DNA of 64,000 nt from Sitta carolinensis. Taxonomy: Eukaryota > Chordata > Aves > Passeriformes > Sittidae. The translations under genes and the position numbers were made by a program. Positions 28,261 to 43,000 of the stretch are shown piece after piece. The first letter of the stretch is position 1, and every line of letters starts with the position of its first letter. The notes under the pieces are model-generated. The model was not told the origin of the DNA and did not search any database. It saw nothing but the letters and a program-made list of their open reading frames with translations. Location of the stretch: the NCBI GenBank assembly GCA_032173965.1, contig CM063288.1, positions 20,743,501 through 20,807,500 on the forward strand. The letters run 5' to 3'.

Positions 28261-31200
28261 TTAGAATGGTAGGAAGCCTTTGCCCTTTGGGTCATTTTGA
28301 GGTCAACATGTATCCATCATCCGTATGAAAAACCCTGGAATATAAATTAGACCATTTTAGGGCACAATGAGGATTTACTCTCCTACAACTGGGACTTGGC
28401 TAATAAAGTCTTAATTTCATTTTTCTGTGACCCAATAATTTTTAAATACTGAACATCTTAAACAATAATTGATTCAGCAGGCAAGTCAGTCCCTCAGACT
28501 TGTGTTTACCAGGTGAATCACAGGAACTGGCTGATCTTCTAATCCTATTGTTTGGTGAAGTTATGGGTGAGGCTTAATTGAGTACCCCCAATTGACCAAA
28601 GCAGTCCTGCAGAAACCTACAGAGTTGTTCTCCCTGACAGTGCATGCACAATACTGAAGAATTCGTGCGGAATTAGGGGTTTATCTCTTTATCCCAGAAA
28701 CCTGGAAGCAGTTCCCTCTGCTAGGAGTCTTTTTTCTTGACAGATCTTTTGACTGTTAGCTTTAATCGTCTATGGGGTCTGGAGTGTTCTAGCCTTCTGT
28801 TACAAAGGTTATTCTGTAAGTTGGAGTGTCTGAAACGAAGGTATGGAGCTCTGTGAACACCTAATGTAGCAGAGCTGTGTGTGTTGTACACAAATGAGGG
28901 TCTGAACTACCAGTACATACAGAGACAACTGGAAACCGTTGGGCTAAACCCATCCAAAGATTGTAGTGATTTCCCTCTCCCTGTCTCAAATATTTCAGAG
29001 AGGTACAAGCAATTCTTATGTGCTGATCTCAGAGACATCACAGCAGTTTGATGGTGACTTACTGCTATTTGAATTTATCTGGTTTGAATTTCCTTTTTCT
29101 TTGAAAGGACTTAAACTTTTTTTAAACTTCCTTCCTGATGTTTGTCTTTTTTCCAGATTCCAAAATTAGATCAAGTCACATTTCCTCATGGAACTTCGGC
29201 TTCAAGGAGGCATTGAGCTATTGCAGCCCCTAGTCTGAAGGTTCCTGCTCCAGTGGATGACCTGCGCTGTCATGCACAATATCCAAAAACAATTGGACAA
29301 TGGCAAACTTTAAAAGTTAATGCATGTCCTGCTTACTGTCCCATCCCCCTCAGCTTGTGCTTTCTGACACTTGCTTGATGTCGCTGAGTCCTTTTTGTTG
29401 AAAGTGCTGTTCAGTCCATGACTTGCCTGCTGCATTCTTGTTTGACCTGTTAACTGTTACAGCAAAAAAGTTATTTTAAGAATTGGCTTGTCAAAGAGAA
29501 CATATCTCCTCCCTTCAAAGATCTCTAAAGATTAATATTTGATTAAAATGTGACTGCAGCATTAAAATGGGTGCCCTGTGTCTTTTTACAAATGGATGCC
29601 TGGCAAACTTGTGTACTGTCTAGTTTTTAATTGGCAGATTATTCAGTTAGTGCTTCGGGGGGGTTGCAGGGGAGGACAAGGAGTTAGATGTTTTTTAGAT
29701 GCATTCATTACCACTTTTATTCCTAGAAATAGCCTGAAAATTACTAAATCCCTACATGCATTCAGAGATTCAGTTTAAATTTCTTCTCTGGAAGTAAATA
29801 GGAGGGCATGCTCTAAATCATGGAATAAAACCCCAGGTCCTCGCTTGGGCAACCCCTTATCAAAACCAGGACGCTGGATTTATGGTCACTCAGTGGTGGC
29901 TGTACCTGTGATTCATGCAGCTGCTGCACTGTTCTTTCTGCCTCCTCAGTTTGCTTGCTGCATTCTTTTTGAATTCTAGTGGATGGCTGCTGATAGAACC
30001 TGCTCTCAGAAAGATTTTGAGACCCAGTGCCTGTCCATTTTTTTTACTCTGAAGGATCAGAAAGACAACCAAATATTTAGGTATGCTCTCCAGGATGCTC
30101 TAGGACAGTCCTTACTGAGAAGGAAAGTAATGGGTAGACTCAGACTACAGTTACCTAGATACTGTAGCACTGTTAAGAACACTTCTCTGTATCAGTCTGC
30201 TGCAGAAAATACCATGGAAAAGGAAAGAAGCACAGCTTGGGTCTGTTTAATTTTACTTTGGAGTTTCAAAGTCTTAATAGAGCTTTGTAAAAAGAAGAGA
30301 CTGTTCCATTTGGTTTTATGAGTTTGATATTGCTACCTTTGCCTCTGTAAGTAGTGTAATCCAATGTAACTGCTCATGAGAATTAAGATAATTCACAAAA
30401 AGGGCTCCACAAACAACCTCTGACTGTGTCTCTTGTGTCAGTGTGGGGCTCCTGCCAAGGTCTTTGACTAATTTTCTTGTCTCAAGTTGTGTGCTGAGTT
30501 TTTATTAAAAACAAGACAGCAGAAAATATTCTAAAATGAAAGAATAAAGGCCTAAGGTCTGTTGTTATTTCCTAAGGACTCTCTTCCAAACTAGGAAACT
30601 TGGTAGAAGTGAGATATCTGGGCAACTTCTTGCACCTGGATTCTCTCAGCCATGTAGGCAGGCAGAGCACTATTGGTGGCAGCTGCAGTCAGTGATTTTT
30701 AAATTTATTTTTTTTTTTAATGTGCTCCATGATCTGGAAGGCAGACAATTAGGAATGAGTGATTAATCTGGATATTCTTTGTACAGTTGGAGACAATGAG
30801 ACATTGCATGGAAATTCAGGGCAGACTGCAGTCTACTGTCATTTGAGCTTTTCTTTCAGTAGAAAAAATATTTTTAATTAGAAGAAAGATCATACAGACA
30901 GGTCTTGAGTCACCTTCATGTTATAGTTTTCTGGCTGATGTTAAATCAGTTCAGTGAGGTACTCTGAAATGCAGTATGGAGTAGAGTATATGGAGTATGT
31001 GCATACATACGCATCTTTGTTTCCATTCAAAGACTGCTAACATTTTATTTCTAAGTTGTAAAACCAACTTTATATAACAGTGGAAAACAAAACCAAGTGC
31101 TGTGTTGCTCTTTAGAGGTTTGTTGTATGCTTTGGTTACTTTCATAAATGTCTAACTGGTCTGCTTCAGAAAAATGTAGATAATTTCTCATGTTACAAGA

Positions 31201-31650
31201 CAGAGGCAAATTTTGTCTCAACATTTGCCTTGTCCCTTTCTGGCTCTTCTTTCTTGGCTGTGTGGCAGTTTCTAAAAGACCCTAATGTGTTCACTGATCC
31301 CTGTTTACAGTAGGGCCCCCTTCCCAGTCTTTGCAGACCTGACCAAGAGGATGACATGTTGGGCACAGGAGTAGGGGCCAGTGGCTGGGGGGTCATGGCC
31401 ATTGTTGTGTGGAATGCTTTGTATTGTGGAACCATGGCCAGGAGCCATGGACTGCATGGCAAGGGATGAAGGGCTTGGATGTAATCAGGATTTACTCTTG
31501 GTTTTTCAGAAAGGGAATTCTAAGAGAAGATGTCTGTAAACAGACTAACATCCTGTGTTGCCACTCAGTATCATCAGTGTCTGCTACAAAGTTGTAAACC
31601 TGGGAATATAAGTAATTAGATGCTGATGAAAATTGACTACAGAAAGGAAG

Positions 31651-31680
31651 AAAGAGGGTCTAAGAGGGTTACAAGAGGGT
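31651..31680. repeat. Three-copy imperfect short tandem repeat
   Basis: The octamer aagagggt occurs three times in 30 bases, in the units aaagagggtc, taagagggtt and acaagagggt. It is a small local repeat with no visible function. Confidence 0.7.
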
Positions 31681-34600
31681 GGTATTGAATAACTGCATCC
31701 ATTACTGACTTGAACTCCTTGAAAAGTACGTTAGATGGAGTTCTACCTAATGAATGCTTAGCATGTGAGATGTTTGTTGAAGTAGGGACTACTATGTTAG
31801 GGGGGAAAAACATTTCAAAAAATGTTTGTTGCAACTTTTATTTATAATTTCAAGGTTAGAAGGTGAAGCTGCAGTGACTTCTATAACTAACATAAAAGCC
31901 TCAGTGGGTTAATTCCTCTGCCCTCTTAGGACTTCCTGATTTTAAGCAGTAGCTTTGATTTTACGAATACTGGAGGTTTCGGTCACCTCTTAAAAGGACA
32001 CAGAAGGACTGGGACTGGGTTTTTCAGTGATTTTCAAGATAAATTTTGAAAAACACATCATAGAATTGTTTTGAATCTGGCCTGTCCTTACTGTTGCATG
32101 GCAATGCCCCAAACACAATTGGGCTTGTTATCATTATCTTATCAGGCTGGTCCTCCTGGAAATTTATAGGGTTGGTCATATAGCCTGGTAGTGAGACATA
32201 TGCAATAGTACCTCTTTAACATTAGCAGCTGGTGCTCAATATCAGCTATATGTATCATGTACCCTTGTAATTTGAATTGTAATGCTGGGGAACTGTAGCA
32301 ATAGCTCAGTAAGAATGTATTTTTTTTAACAAATGCACACAGTAGATTAAATTATTGGTAAAACCAAAGGGCTACTGGTTACTACTCCAAGTACGTTATG
32401 CTGGATTTGGACAGAATGGAGGCCTGTGATGAATATACAGTCCCTGTGATGCTGCTGGACCATAATTTTTTTAGTTATAATACAATTGTAATTAAAATTC
32501 CTCCCAGTCTTTCTTTGGTGGTTTTCCCTATAGCCAGGCCTTGTCAATCTCTAGTTATCCTTGCACCCAAGTTCCTGATTTTGTGCCAGCTTGCTCACCC
32601 TTGGCCATACTCCTGTCCTTGGGGGACAGTGCTGGCTCGCCAGACTGGATTTGCCCTGAACAGCCCAGCATAATGGTTGAAGTTGTGGCTGCTGATTCAG
32701 AAGCTGCCACTGACATTAAATGAAACAGAACTGGCCCAGCACTTTCTACTTTGGAAAAGCCATCCTCTGGAAAAAGCATTTTAATTCTGAATAAAACATT
32801 GAGTTGGCTTTTAGCTCATGAATAGCACTTTATTCCACTTGAATAAATACCAGTACCGACAAGTAACCACATCATGCCATGACCTTATGTAAGTGCATGG
32901 CAACATTCTGAGTTAATTTTGGCTATTATTTCCACAAACACCTAGGACAGGCTTTTGAAGGTATTCAGTTCCTATTTAGGCAGTGCTTTAGCAGATGGGC
33001 TGTAAAACAACCTGACAATTATCAAGTCTCCATGGACTGATTAGTTCTGGCTTCAGACTCTGACAGTATCTCAGATACTTTGTTCCCAGGCTCCTCCTGA
33101 AGACTGCAATCTTCAAGGGGTATGTGACAGATGAGTGTTAACAAATTACTAAATTGCTAGAATTTTACAAAAAGGTTTGGAAAGCAATATTGCTTTATTA
33201 ACAGGGAAAGTTCAAGCAATTAAAAATCACTGGAAGACAAATAAACTCTGATCTTACTTTTGTTCTGAACAGTCCATGAGGAAGGGCTGTCTACTAGTGT
33301 GTAATCAGGGAAACAAGTTTTCTTGCCTCACTGGGCCCATGATCAACCAGTCTGCTTTCTACTTGGACAACTGAGTGAAATACCTTGGACAGCTAAATGA
33401 GGCTTCTAATGCTACTGTAAGATCACTCATGGCACTGTCCCAGCTGGCGTTTGCTTGCCCTTGCCATGTGCTGTCATTGCAAAGGTGAACTTGACCATCA
33501 TCGTTCTGTGTTTCAAGACTGTGTTGAAATAGGAGGTCATCTTCATTTAATGACCCTCTTACTGGAGTTGGAGTCTTGGTAAAGATAGATCTTAACCTCA
33601 CGAGGGTAGCCCCAACTTGTCATATGCTTCTAGTGGGATTCTTAGGAGGCACAGCACTTAGGGAACAGTTTCTGAATGCTTAAATATCTTTAAATTATGT
33701 TCCTGGGTTCACTGAACATCATTGCTGTGCAGTTTCTGAAATGCCTAAGTTGTTGCTCTAAATGCAGTGTGGTGAAGTCATTCTGGTGCTTTGGGAAATT
33801 TTGTACTTTCAGCTTGATTGCTGGTTAAATAGGGAAGGTTATTTTTTTGCAGATGCTTTGTATAGGCTATCACCCAAAATATTAACTTCTGGAAACATAA
33901 ACTCTTGCCAGATTTATTTTGATATTTTTTATTTAATGTAGGGAACAGCATATTGAGGTTTGTATTAATGTTTGATGAGAGGCCCTCCCTCAGTGCTCTG
34001 TTGCTATACAGCAGTTAAATCCCACATACTTTACTATACTTTGCCAGGAAGTCCACTAACCTTTCATATAATATGTAAAAGGTGTTATAGCCAGTGCTGC
34101 AGAGTTGTTTTCCATACAGGCAGATTCTCAGCTATTTTTTTTCTGCTGCCTTGCTAAGATTTGCACTGCTTCTTTCTGCAGTGCCAGATGTTGTACATAA
34201 AGCAGGAAATTATATACTCTTCTCTTGCTTATTGAGCAGAGAAAAGAATCTGCTTTTAAGACCTAGCTGGGAGAGGTTGCTAGAAATGCCAAGTTTAAAG
34301 AGACAGATCAAGTATAGGAGATAAGAAGGCAAGACAAAACTCACTTGAATGTGACAATGAATGCAAAATCTCAACTGAAACACATTTGATGTACTGACAT
34401 TAAAGGGATTGTACTGAATGTATAATCATTGTGGATATATGCAGGGGGTTTTGTATTGTAAAATAATCAAACGAGTGGTTCTTTGTACACTGATGGGATC
34501 TCGGGAGAGCTCTAATGATCTAGATTTAAAGAGATACCAGCCCAATTATGTACTCTGGTATTTGTCCGTTCTTGAAGGAATGCAATGTCAGAATAATACT

Positions 34601-37600
34601 ATGTGTGTGTGATCCTTAATCTACATATCTTGAAGCATTTTACAAATACCAAGCACTTAATTCAGTAGCATTCTGCTGGGCTGTGTTCACAAGCATGGTG
34701 ATGCACTAAATACAGACATCAAGTTGAATAGACCCTTGTGGATAGCCCCAGTGCCCATCTGGCCATGCCTGGACTGCAGGTTCTTTTTATTTGCCCTACA
34801 GTTTTTTCCTGTCAGGTACTGAGGAGCAGTTGTTTGGCCACTATGTTGCTTAATAGCCAAGTGTCTTGTGCTGCCCATCCGGCTGTTCAGTGTCTGCAAG
34901 CTGAACTCTGCCACCTGTCTGTGCAGCAAGACAGATGCATAGCCTGGGATGTGTGGCAAGGGGCCACCACAAAACTGGTCTCTGGGTGCCATAGCTTCAG
35001 AGGTTTGACCATTCTGCTGCAAAGCATGAGAAGAGGACAGTAAAGGAAGACATCAAACATAATTCTCATTAGTAAGCAAAGCCTAACATGTGACACTGAG
35101 AATTACAGCTTTAAGGGGATACATCTTTTATCTTTCAGAAATTTCTAAAACTTACTGATAAATTCAGAGTTGATTCGGGTCAGGCTCTTAGCATTTTCTA
35201 CTGTAGACAGAACCCCACTAGGAGTTCTTTGTATGCATGTGTGTGTTACTGTTCTTTTTACTGTTTAGGGCTATAGTAAGAGAACTAGATGAAACAGCTC
35301 TGCAAAGTTAGAGAAAAGGCAGTCAAATTGTCTACTGGGACTGCTGCTCCAATCAAGAGTTTTAGTTTAGTACAAAGTCTTGTCACTTTTAGCTTTCATC
35401 TTCTGGTAGCTTGAAACAGCTTTACTGGCTACCATCATCCTTCTGCTAGTAGTATACATTCTGAAAACATCTCCCGAATTACATCTCTATTGCTGTAGCT
35501 AACCTGATATATGAGCATTATTTTACACCTCTTGAAAAAAAAGTCACACTGGCCTGAAATTGGAGTAATGCATTGGTGCATCAGGCCCTTAGTTTCTGTT
35601 TTGAGGCAGAGCAAACCAGGTCTGTGCTGGCAGCAGTGGTCTTGCTTGGCATCTTGGTTACATCTTCCTTTTTCAGGAGACCAGATTTTATCTATGCTAT
35701 TGTTGACAAATAATTCCCTGTCAACTATTCAGGCACTAGCACTTTTTCTTCTTTTCTGGATTTTCCCACTGTTTCTATTTGCAGGAAGGACTCTGTCTGA
35801 AGGATTCACTGCTGATGCTTGCCCAGAAGTGTAGTCATCCAGTAGATCTGCAGGCCTGTTTATGCTGCTTTTTCTGATTATGTCAGCTCTGTAATAGCTG
35901 TCAAGTTTACTAAACTTATGGGATGCCACTGATGTGAATTTTTGATTTATGATTTTGCCATGAGAAAACACCACTAGGTGTTTTCCAAGACAACATGTAA
36001 TTCCTAGTTCATAGAGTTTTTGTTTACTTCTTTTGGAACCTGTGATTTCCTGAAATTTAGAGGTGAAAACAATTTCTGAAATTGCTCTATGATTCTTCTG
36101 TAGCACAAAGGATATGGTGGGGGCCTTTTAAAATCCTGTGCATGTCTGTGTTCCCTCTGGATATGGCACTGAAACGGACCCTGGAAATAGAACAGACAGC
36201 TGGAATGTAAGCTGTCTCCAAGTAGCCCTTCTCAAGGATGAAATTTCCCACTGCAGAAATTACAAGAAATCTCCTAAAGGCTACAGTGGAATCAGACATC
36301 ACATTTCCCAGTTTGTACCGGTTTTGTTTCAAGTGTCAGTTATTGTGAGTGAATGGCATACTTGGGAATACTGCAGTGGTCTCATGAGATTTAGCCTTCA
36401 ATACTAGCTAGTGGACAATGGGTCTTTTTTATCTGAAAATGGATGATATTAGTGCTATTGGAACAGATCAGAGAATGCAGATCAGCATTGCTGAAGCCAG
36501 CGACACTGTTAATTAATGTCAACTGGGCATCCGTTCCAACACAGGTGAATGTAATGAACTTTAACTCCATAGGACATATGCAAAGGGTACTCTTGTGCAA
36601 GACAGAGATGCCTATTTTATCTAGAAGATACCAAGATTTTCACCAAAGTCTGAAGTTTATAAAACTGAAGAGACCGTGTAATGCTAAAATTATGTTCTGT
36701 GATGTTCCCTAAACAAGGAACTAGCAGTATGTAGGGAAATACTTGTAAATTGGAAACTAGCCAGTTAAATATGTTAGGCATGTACAGTTTCCTCACTGCA
36801 TGACACTGAATTCCCCTCAGTACTATCAAAGGAAAAACGTCAGATAAGCAGGAATTAACACGTGAAAAAATAGTTATATTAAATGGAAATGGAAAAAAAT
36901 CTTGCCTTATTTTCCATGTATTTGATTTTTGTTACAATATGATTTGCAAAACTTGTCTCTAACGTAGTTTTAAGGTACCAGAAGAATTACGTGGATTTAC
37001 ATGTAAAGGCAGCTTTTTCTCTCTCTTAATAAAACCTTCCTTAAAGGCAGTTCTATAGTTACACTTGTGGCTTGGTGGTTAATGCCTTGTTCTCATATGC
37101 AAGTCAGTTGATTCCTCTGGTGCCTCATAATACTCAGGAACCATGGACTCTTGCAGTGTGACTCATGCTGTCACTTATTTTACTGTATATTCTGTATAAA
37201 GATTTTCTTTGAACGGTGAGGGGATGCACAGGATCAAAGTGACAATAACAAGCTTTGTCTGTCTTGCTTCACAACAGAGAAAGAGCCCTACAAAAATAGA
37301 TTGAAGTGTAGGATGTTGCAAATTAGTTGGCCCTCCAATTAAGACATCTTCTAGCTCTAGTATTATCAGTGACCTTGTCTTGTCTTCCAGAGGGACTAGA
37401 GGTCTCATCCCAGTATAGCAATACACTTGCTTCAAAAATCATTCTTCTTGCTGTCAGAAAAAGGATGAAGTACATCATATTACTTCTCAATAAACGTGCT
37501 CTTCTTCGATCAGGAGTGCATAAGAATGCTTGTATATATTTTCCACCACTGCAACAGCAGGTGATAGCAGTGCATTCCAGGCTAGAGCTACCTGGTTTAG

Positions 37601-39886
37601 GTGCTCAGCACCTTCAATACCAGTGTCCACACGAACCTGAAAAGTCACAACTTTAGTATGTCTAGGAATGTTGTTAATGAAAACCCTTAGAAGAATTTTT
37701 AATTATAAGAACTGAAATTGCAAAACAAACTTGGAATATAATTATAATCACAGACTGTGAAAACAATCAAAAAGTTTTTCTGTGAGTGGAAGGCGTGAAA
37801 AAGCTTATTTCCTTTTCATTTTTGCTCTTTCCTGCTAACTATACCATAGCTTCCACAATGTATCTGTTTGATGGAAGACAATGTATGTGGTGTTTTGGAG
37901 TTATATATTTGGAGTTACCTGTGAGGATTAGCAGCTGGCTGTTAGCCAGTGAATTGGGATGTCTGAGAGTGCTGCCCTCTTTTCTTTTCCCTTAGTACAC
38001 TTTATTTGGGACCTCTTTCCTATTACTAATTTCTGTTTAGCTTCTAGGACCCTATTTGAACCCTATCTCAAATTTGGTTAATTTTTTTTCCACTGAAATC
38101 AGGAGAGTTTCTGTGAAGAAGGGCAGAAAGGGAGTAATTGCCTGCTAGATTAAAATATTTGCCTTTTGTTAGGAAAGCAGAAAAGCAGAGCAGAGTCTGT
38201 GCCCATGCCTGACTGAGAACAGGTCTGATGCATGGTGGCCACAATTATAATAGAAGCAACAATTCAAGTGTGTTTACTTAAAATTACTTAAAATCATAGT
38301 CCTGTAATATCACGCACTGTTACTTTTCCTCCTTTACTTACAATTTTGTTTGCTCTCCATGTATGAACTGTGTATTTATCTTGTACTGCTGTTTCCTTTG
38401 TGTAAATATTATTCCTTGTAATGCATCATTTCCAATTGGTTCAGAACAAGGACAGCAGGGCTCATGAGAAGCAGTGGGGCTCCCCAGCACAGACTGATGT
38501 ATTTAATATTGTTTTTTCATCCTTTAAATATACAGATGAAACATGATTCCAGAAGGTATGAGCAGGGAATACAAAGATATATAAGAAGTGAACAATTAAA
38601 ATCAGTGGACTAGAAAGATGTTTTACTTCCAGAATTGATGATCTACTACTGTATGTCCTGACTTCATGAAATCTATCCATCTAGTGGTTAGGTTGAGGTT
38701 TCGAATTTCTAGACTAAGGTATTTCTGTGTTCAGATGTTATAAATATGAAAAGCAGAGTTATAGATCAGCTCACCAGTTTTTTTTTTGTTTGTTTCAAAT
38801 CTCTTCTTAAAAATGTATGTAATGAGAGGGAAGAAAGGAAAAGCAACTGTTTATAACCATGAATAAAGCCACTGCTGTGCATGGTGTCATCATTAGGCCA
38901 ATGTGTCATTTAAGTTGCATTTAAAACCTATTTGTAAGACTGAACTACTGCGGAGACCTTACAAAATTTACTACAGAGGAGTGTGACTTCAGTCCACTGT
39001 CAGAGCACAGCCTGCACTAGGAGGCTTCCAGTTTTTCTCTCTCAGCAGTACACACCTAGTTTCTCATACATTTCTTCAGATGAAGTCTGTTTCGAAAATA
39101 TTCATGCAAAGATATGTTGTTAGTCATATGTATCAGGCCTTCTGTATTTTCAAGGTGGCAGTCTCAGGGTGGAATAGGAACTTGATTTAGAGGTTCTTGC
39201 TGACTTCCAGATTACTAAGTGCACATAATCGTTGCTTTTTGTTTGTTTTGGAGGCTAAGATATGTGATCAGAAACACAACACTTATGTCGCCACAATTAC
39301 AGAATCTACTGTTCTGTCAAAACACTTTCCAACCCCAAATATCTCTCTTGTATGACCTTTTGTCTAAGCTGAAGCTATGCACCAGAAAAATGCTAGAGAT
39401 CAGTCAGTAGATAGATCAATAGAGAAAACGTACTAGTTCCAGGTGAGGAACTGAACAAAGGCAGCTTCATCCTGTGTTTGTGGGTCTCCCATTACCTGTC
39501 TTGCAAACTGAGATCATCTGAAAGAGCTCATCTTTGCTTCTCTGCTCACTGTAATAGTGTATGTGAAAATAAGAGGTGTGTCTATCTGAAGGGAAAGGGA
39601 AGTATTTTGTACCTGGAACTTTGGGAAATTATTCTTCCTCTTGTGCATGACCCAAGAGATGATTCTCGACGTGGCTTGATCTAAGTCTTGTTAATGCAAG
39701 TTTAAAGTTCAGCTATGGTGTAAGAAAAATTATGTTAAAATAGCACATCTTTCTTAGTAGTTCTGTTCTTTGTTTTTGAGATGTATCTGCTGGCTTTTCC
39801 AATAAAGATGCAGATTTACAATTCTTAGTAGTTGGAAGAGGAATGAGGTTCTGTTCTGTTGCTGTATCGTTCAGCAAATTCCAACT

Positions 39887-40052
39887 TACGTGTGATTTGC
39901 TGCTTCTCTCCTACGTGTGATAATGAAAGAGGAAGAAAGGAGAGCACAGCTTTATTTTATGATCTTATATTGAGTTTGAAGCACTGTCAGTGACGTCATA
40001 ATTTGATTTTAAAGGTATCACAGTGAACAAGTAAATATGGAAATGTATAAAG
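39887..40052 (+). promoter_or_regulatory. Cluster of ACGTG boxes, a full CRE and a TATA-like box (candidate enhancer or internal promoter)
   Basis: The ten-mer tacgtgtgat occurs at 39887-39896 and again at 39912-39921. Its ACGTG core is the type bound by HIF and other bHLH factors. A perfect palindromic cAMP-response element, TGACGTCA, follows at 39991-39998, and TATAAAG follows at 40046-40052, 48 bases further on. CREB-type sites work best close to a TATA box, so the arrangement resembles a small cAMP-inducible promoter. Three of these four motifs contain CpG, which is scarce elsewhere in this intron. No first exon with a convincing donor was identified downstream: the first ATG frame after it, at 40087, runs only ten codons and does not splice in phase 0. 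It could instead be an enhancer, or chance. Confidence 0.3.
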
Positions 40053-43000
40053 CTCTTTTTCAGCCACTTTTGAAAACTTGAACTTCATGTTAAAGGCAGC
40101 TAAGTATTTTTTCCTGTAAACGTTATCTGTTCTGTGTTTACACAATTGAAGTAAAAGAAAACACATAAATCAGATGGACTGTTTGTTCTTAATTTGGTTT
40201 TGTCCTCTTTTAAGTATATGCAATCTCTCCCACCCCTCCCAGCCAAGTCCTGTCTCCACCCAAGTGCATTTCCTGAGTGGATTTCTCTTGGAGACAGAAT
40301 TGGAGAGCTGTGTGTTGGCATTTCTATATTTAAATTAGATGGAGCAGAATAGGCTGTGTAATTTGCTTAATCAGTGCTCATGCTCTCATTTCCTTGGATG
40401 TGATTTTTTGCTATGCAGTCTTATCTTTGGCCTTTTATCTGGTAGCCAAGTCTGCTATTTGGCATGATTTCAGAGTTGGGTACATTTTTCTTCTTGATGA
40501 AATATCGGGGGATTCTGTGATAAAGCAAATTCTTCACACAGAGCTTTTCAAGCATGATAAATTGATTTAGGTGGGAATGTGACAGAAAAATATATGCCTC
40601 CAAAATAAAGAGACAGAGTAAAATAAAGCATAGTTGATTAGAGCTATGCAGAAACATTCTGAAGATGGTAAATAGGAAAATAAATGGAAAAGATGCAGAT
40701 TCATCTGCTGTTACATAAACTGTACCTATTCTGGGATCAGGATTCAGCAGTTTTGGTACAGGCATTTCCTGCATTTTTAAAAATCTGATCATGACTAAAT
40801 AGTGCTTCACTTCTGCCCTTTCAGACCTTGTCTATCACATTTTAATGACTTGATAGACTGACATATACAAAACAGTCTGTTTCTGTTCAGTAAGTTGTGG
40901 TGAGATCTTCACATAGTTTATTTTCTATTTTTCCACAAAATATGTTTTTTGCTATTGTATTTTTTTTCCTAATATGTCTTTATACTTTCCTTTAGAAACA
41001 CCTCAGTTCTGTTCTCTTTACCTATACTGTTGGTGACAGCAAATGTTTATATTCTGTTAATGACAAAGGCAGACATTTAGAAATAGGCAGGAGACTTGGT
41101 CTTCCAGAGTGAAGCACCAGCTTCAAAGAATTATTTTTTTATCTAGTATTAAACAGCCATGGGTTAGGTTTTTTTTGTGATATCCAGTTAAGTGACATTG
41201 ACCTGAAATGTATGGAAATTTTCTGACTGAGCTTGCTTAGAAGAAATACTTAGTAATTTGTAAACATGCTAAGAAGATAGTATCTGAAGTCAGAATTAAG
41301 CTGGGTCTGCTGGGGGGTCTCAGCACATACTATTGGGCAAAAGCAAGGTTGCTGTTTGTTTTCCGCTTTGTAACAAGACTGGGATAAAAATCAACTATCG
41401 GTATGATCATTCTGGGGTGGGTTTTTTTGTGAAAATCTGTAAGAACATTAGGCAGTTTCTGTTGAATAACACAAATGGATTGCTGGCAGATGACGTAGAT
41501 TTTATCTGTCAGCTCAGTGAAGACCAGAGTATCAGGTCTAAAGGCAAAAGTCTGGATTTTGAGACTGCAATCTGTGCTTGATTTGATGAGTGAAAAGAGG
41601 GTCCAAAAATCATCATGGGCTCTTTCTTTTGAGGGCTTCTAGCCTTGTTGTTCTGGAGAAAAGAGAAGAAACGGTGCACCATGGGAGTGGCACACCCTTT
41701 GTGAGTAATGCTCACAAGGGAGGTGGTTCACTGCCAACTTAGAGGAAGAACAGAGTTGTACTGAGAGCATCAGTGATCAATTATTTATTGTCAAAAGAAA
41801 TCAGAGAAGCTGGCTCACATTGTCGAGCTACAGCATATATTCCCCAAGAGAAACCATTGCAGAAGTATTGACAGCTGGTACAGGAGTATTGCAGAACTCA
41901 GGCAATAGTCAGAATAAGAGCATCTGATGAAATAATCATACAAGGTTTTGAAAAATGTGTGGAAAGGTCACCTTGATGTTTGGCTTAGGGCTTCTATAGC
42001 TGAAATTAATTATTTTCTGTTACTCTCAAGTTTGCACTCCGTTGCTAGTTAGGGTAGGCAGAACAGGAGGCAGCAGAAATGGTGAAAAATGACACTGTGA
42101 TTGAGATTGTGAGTAGGGGAGAAAGAGAAAGAAAAAGAAAGATCATGTATTGAACCAAGAACCTTTCGAGGTCTACAAAACTGTCTGCAGTGTTAGGACA
42201 CTTAATTCCTTGTATCTGGCCACAGATGCCTAGTATTCACCTTTGCATGGGGAAGCATCAGAAGCCTCAGTCCCTAGTGCTGCAAACCGTCACGGTCCTT
42301 ATCGCACAGCCCTTACTGGCCAACTGCAGAACGGCTGCCCTGGGGGAGTATTTGGTGTAGAACCCGAGTTAAAATCTTTATACCCAGGGAGTCTCCCTTT
42401 CATCAGTCCTATGTCTTTCCTGTTACAGTGTGTGTGGGGGGGGTTTTGCACACAGTGAGCATGGTCATCAAAGGCTCATCTATATTCTTTACATGTACCT
42501 GGCTTAATCTGAAATGTTTGTAAACAGGTATTAGCTCTTCACTACTTGCAGCAGAAGAGAAGGGGCTAACCACAAAGACCAAAGACATATTTTAAATACC
42601 TTGTGTATGCTAGAAGCTTTTTTTCAGGAATTTCAAGATAGATTCTGATTTCATCAGAATTATAGTAATTGCCTTTCTAAACATTAGCATATAAAAATAT
42701 ACCTAATTATGTTCACATAGTTGAACACAACCTATTGTAGTCATGAAAGCCTATGAGACAAACTGCAGCTAACTACAAATAAAGCCTTAGTTTGGGCACG
42801 CAAAGAAACACACTGAAAACCTGACAAGGAGTGGCCATAGAAACCATTCCTTCACAGCACCGTCCCAGTAGGGCAAGTGTGTGATTCTGTTTCTTCCTTT
42901 TCTTCTCTCCCCAACTGTTTCTTGTCAGCAGTCTTCTTCGCTTTAGGCCATAGCAGTAGCTGAAAAGGTCAAAATGTGTTAATTTTCAACACTGCATGAG

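Noticed and set aside
40087..40119. Candidate first coding exon downstream of the CRE/TATA cluster
   Set aside because: The frame from this ATG has ten codons before a stop, and the only nearby GT would leave a phase that does not match the phase-0 entry of the exon at 46134.
40421..40810. Minus-strand open frame of 129 codons, the longest seen
   Set aside because: Low-complexity hydrophobic stretches typical of translated AT-rich intron; resembles no protein family and lies wholly inside an intron of RAPGEF4.
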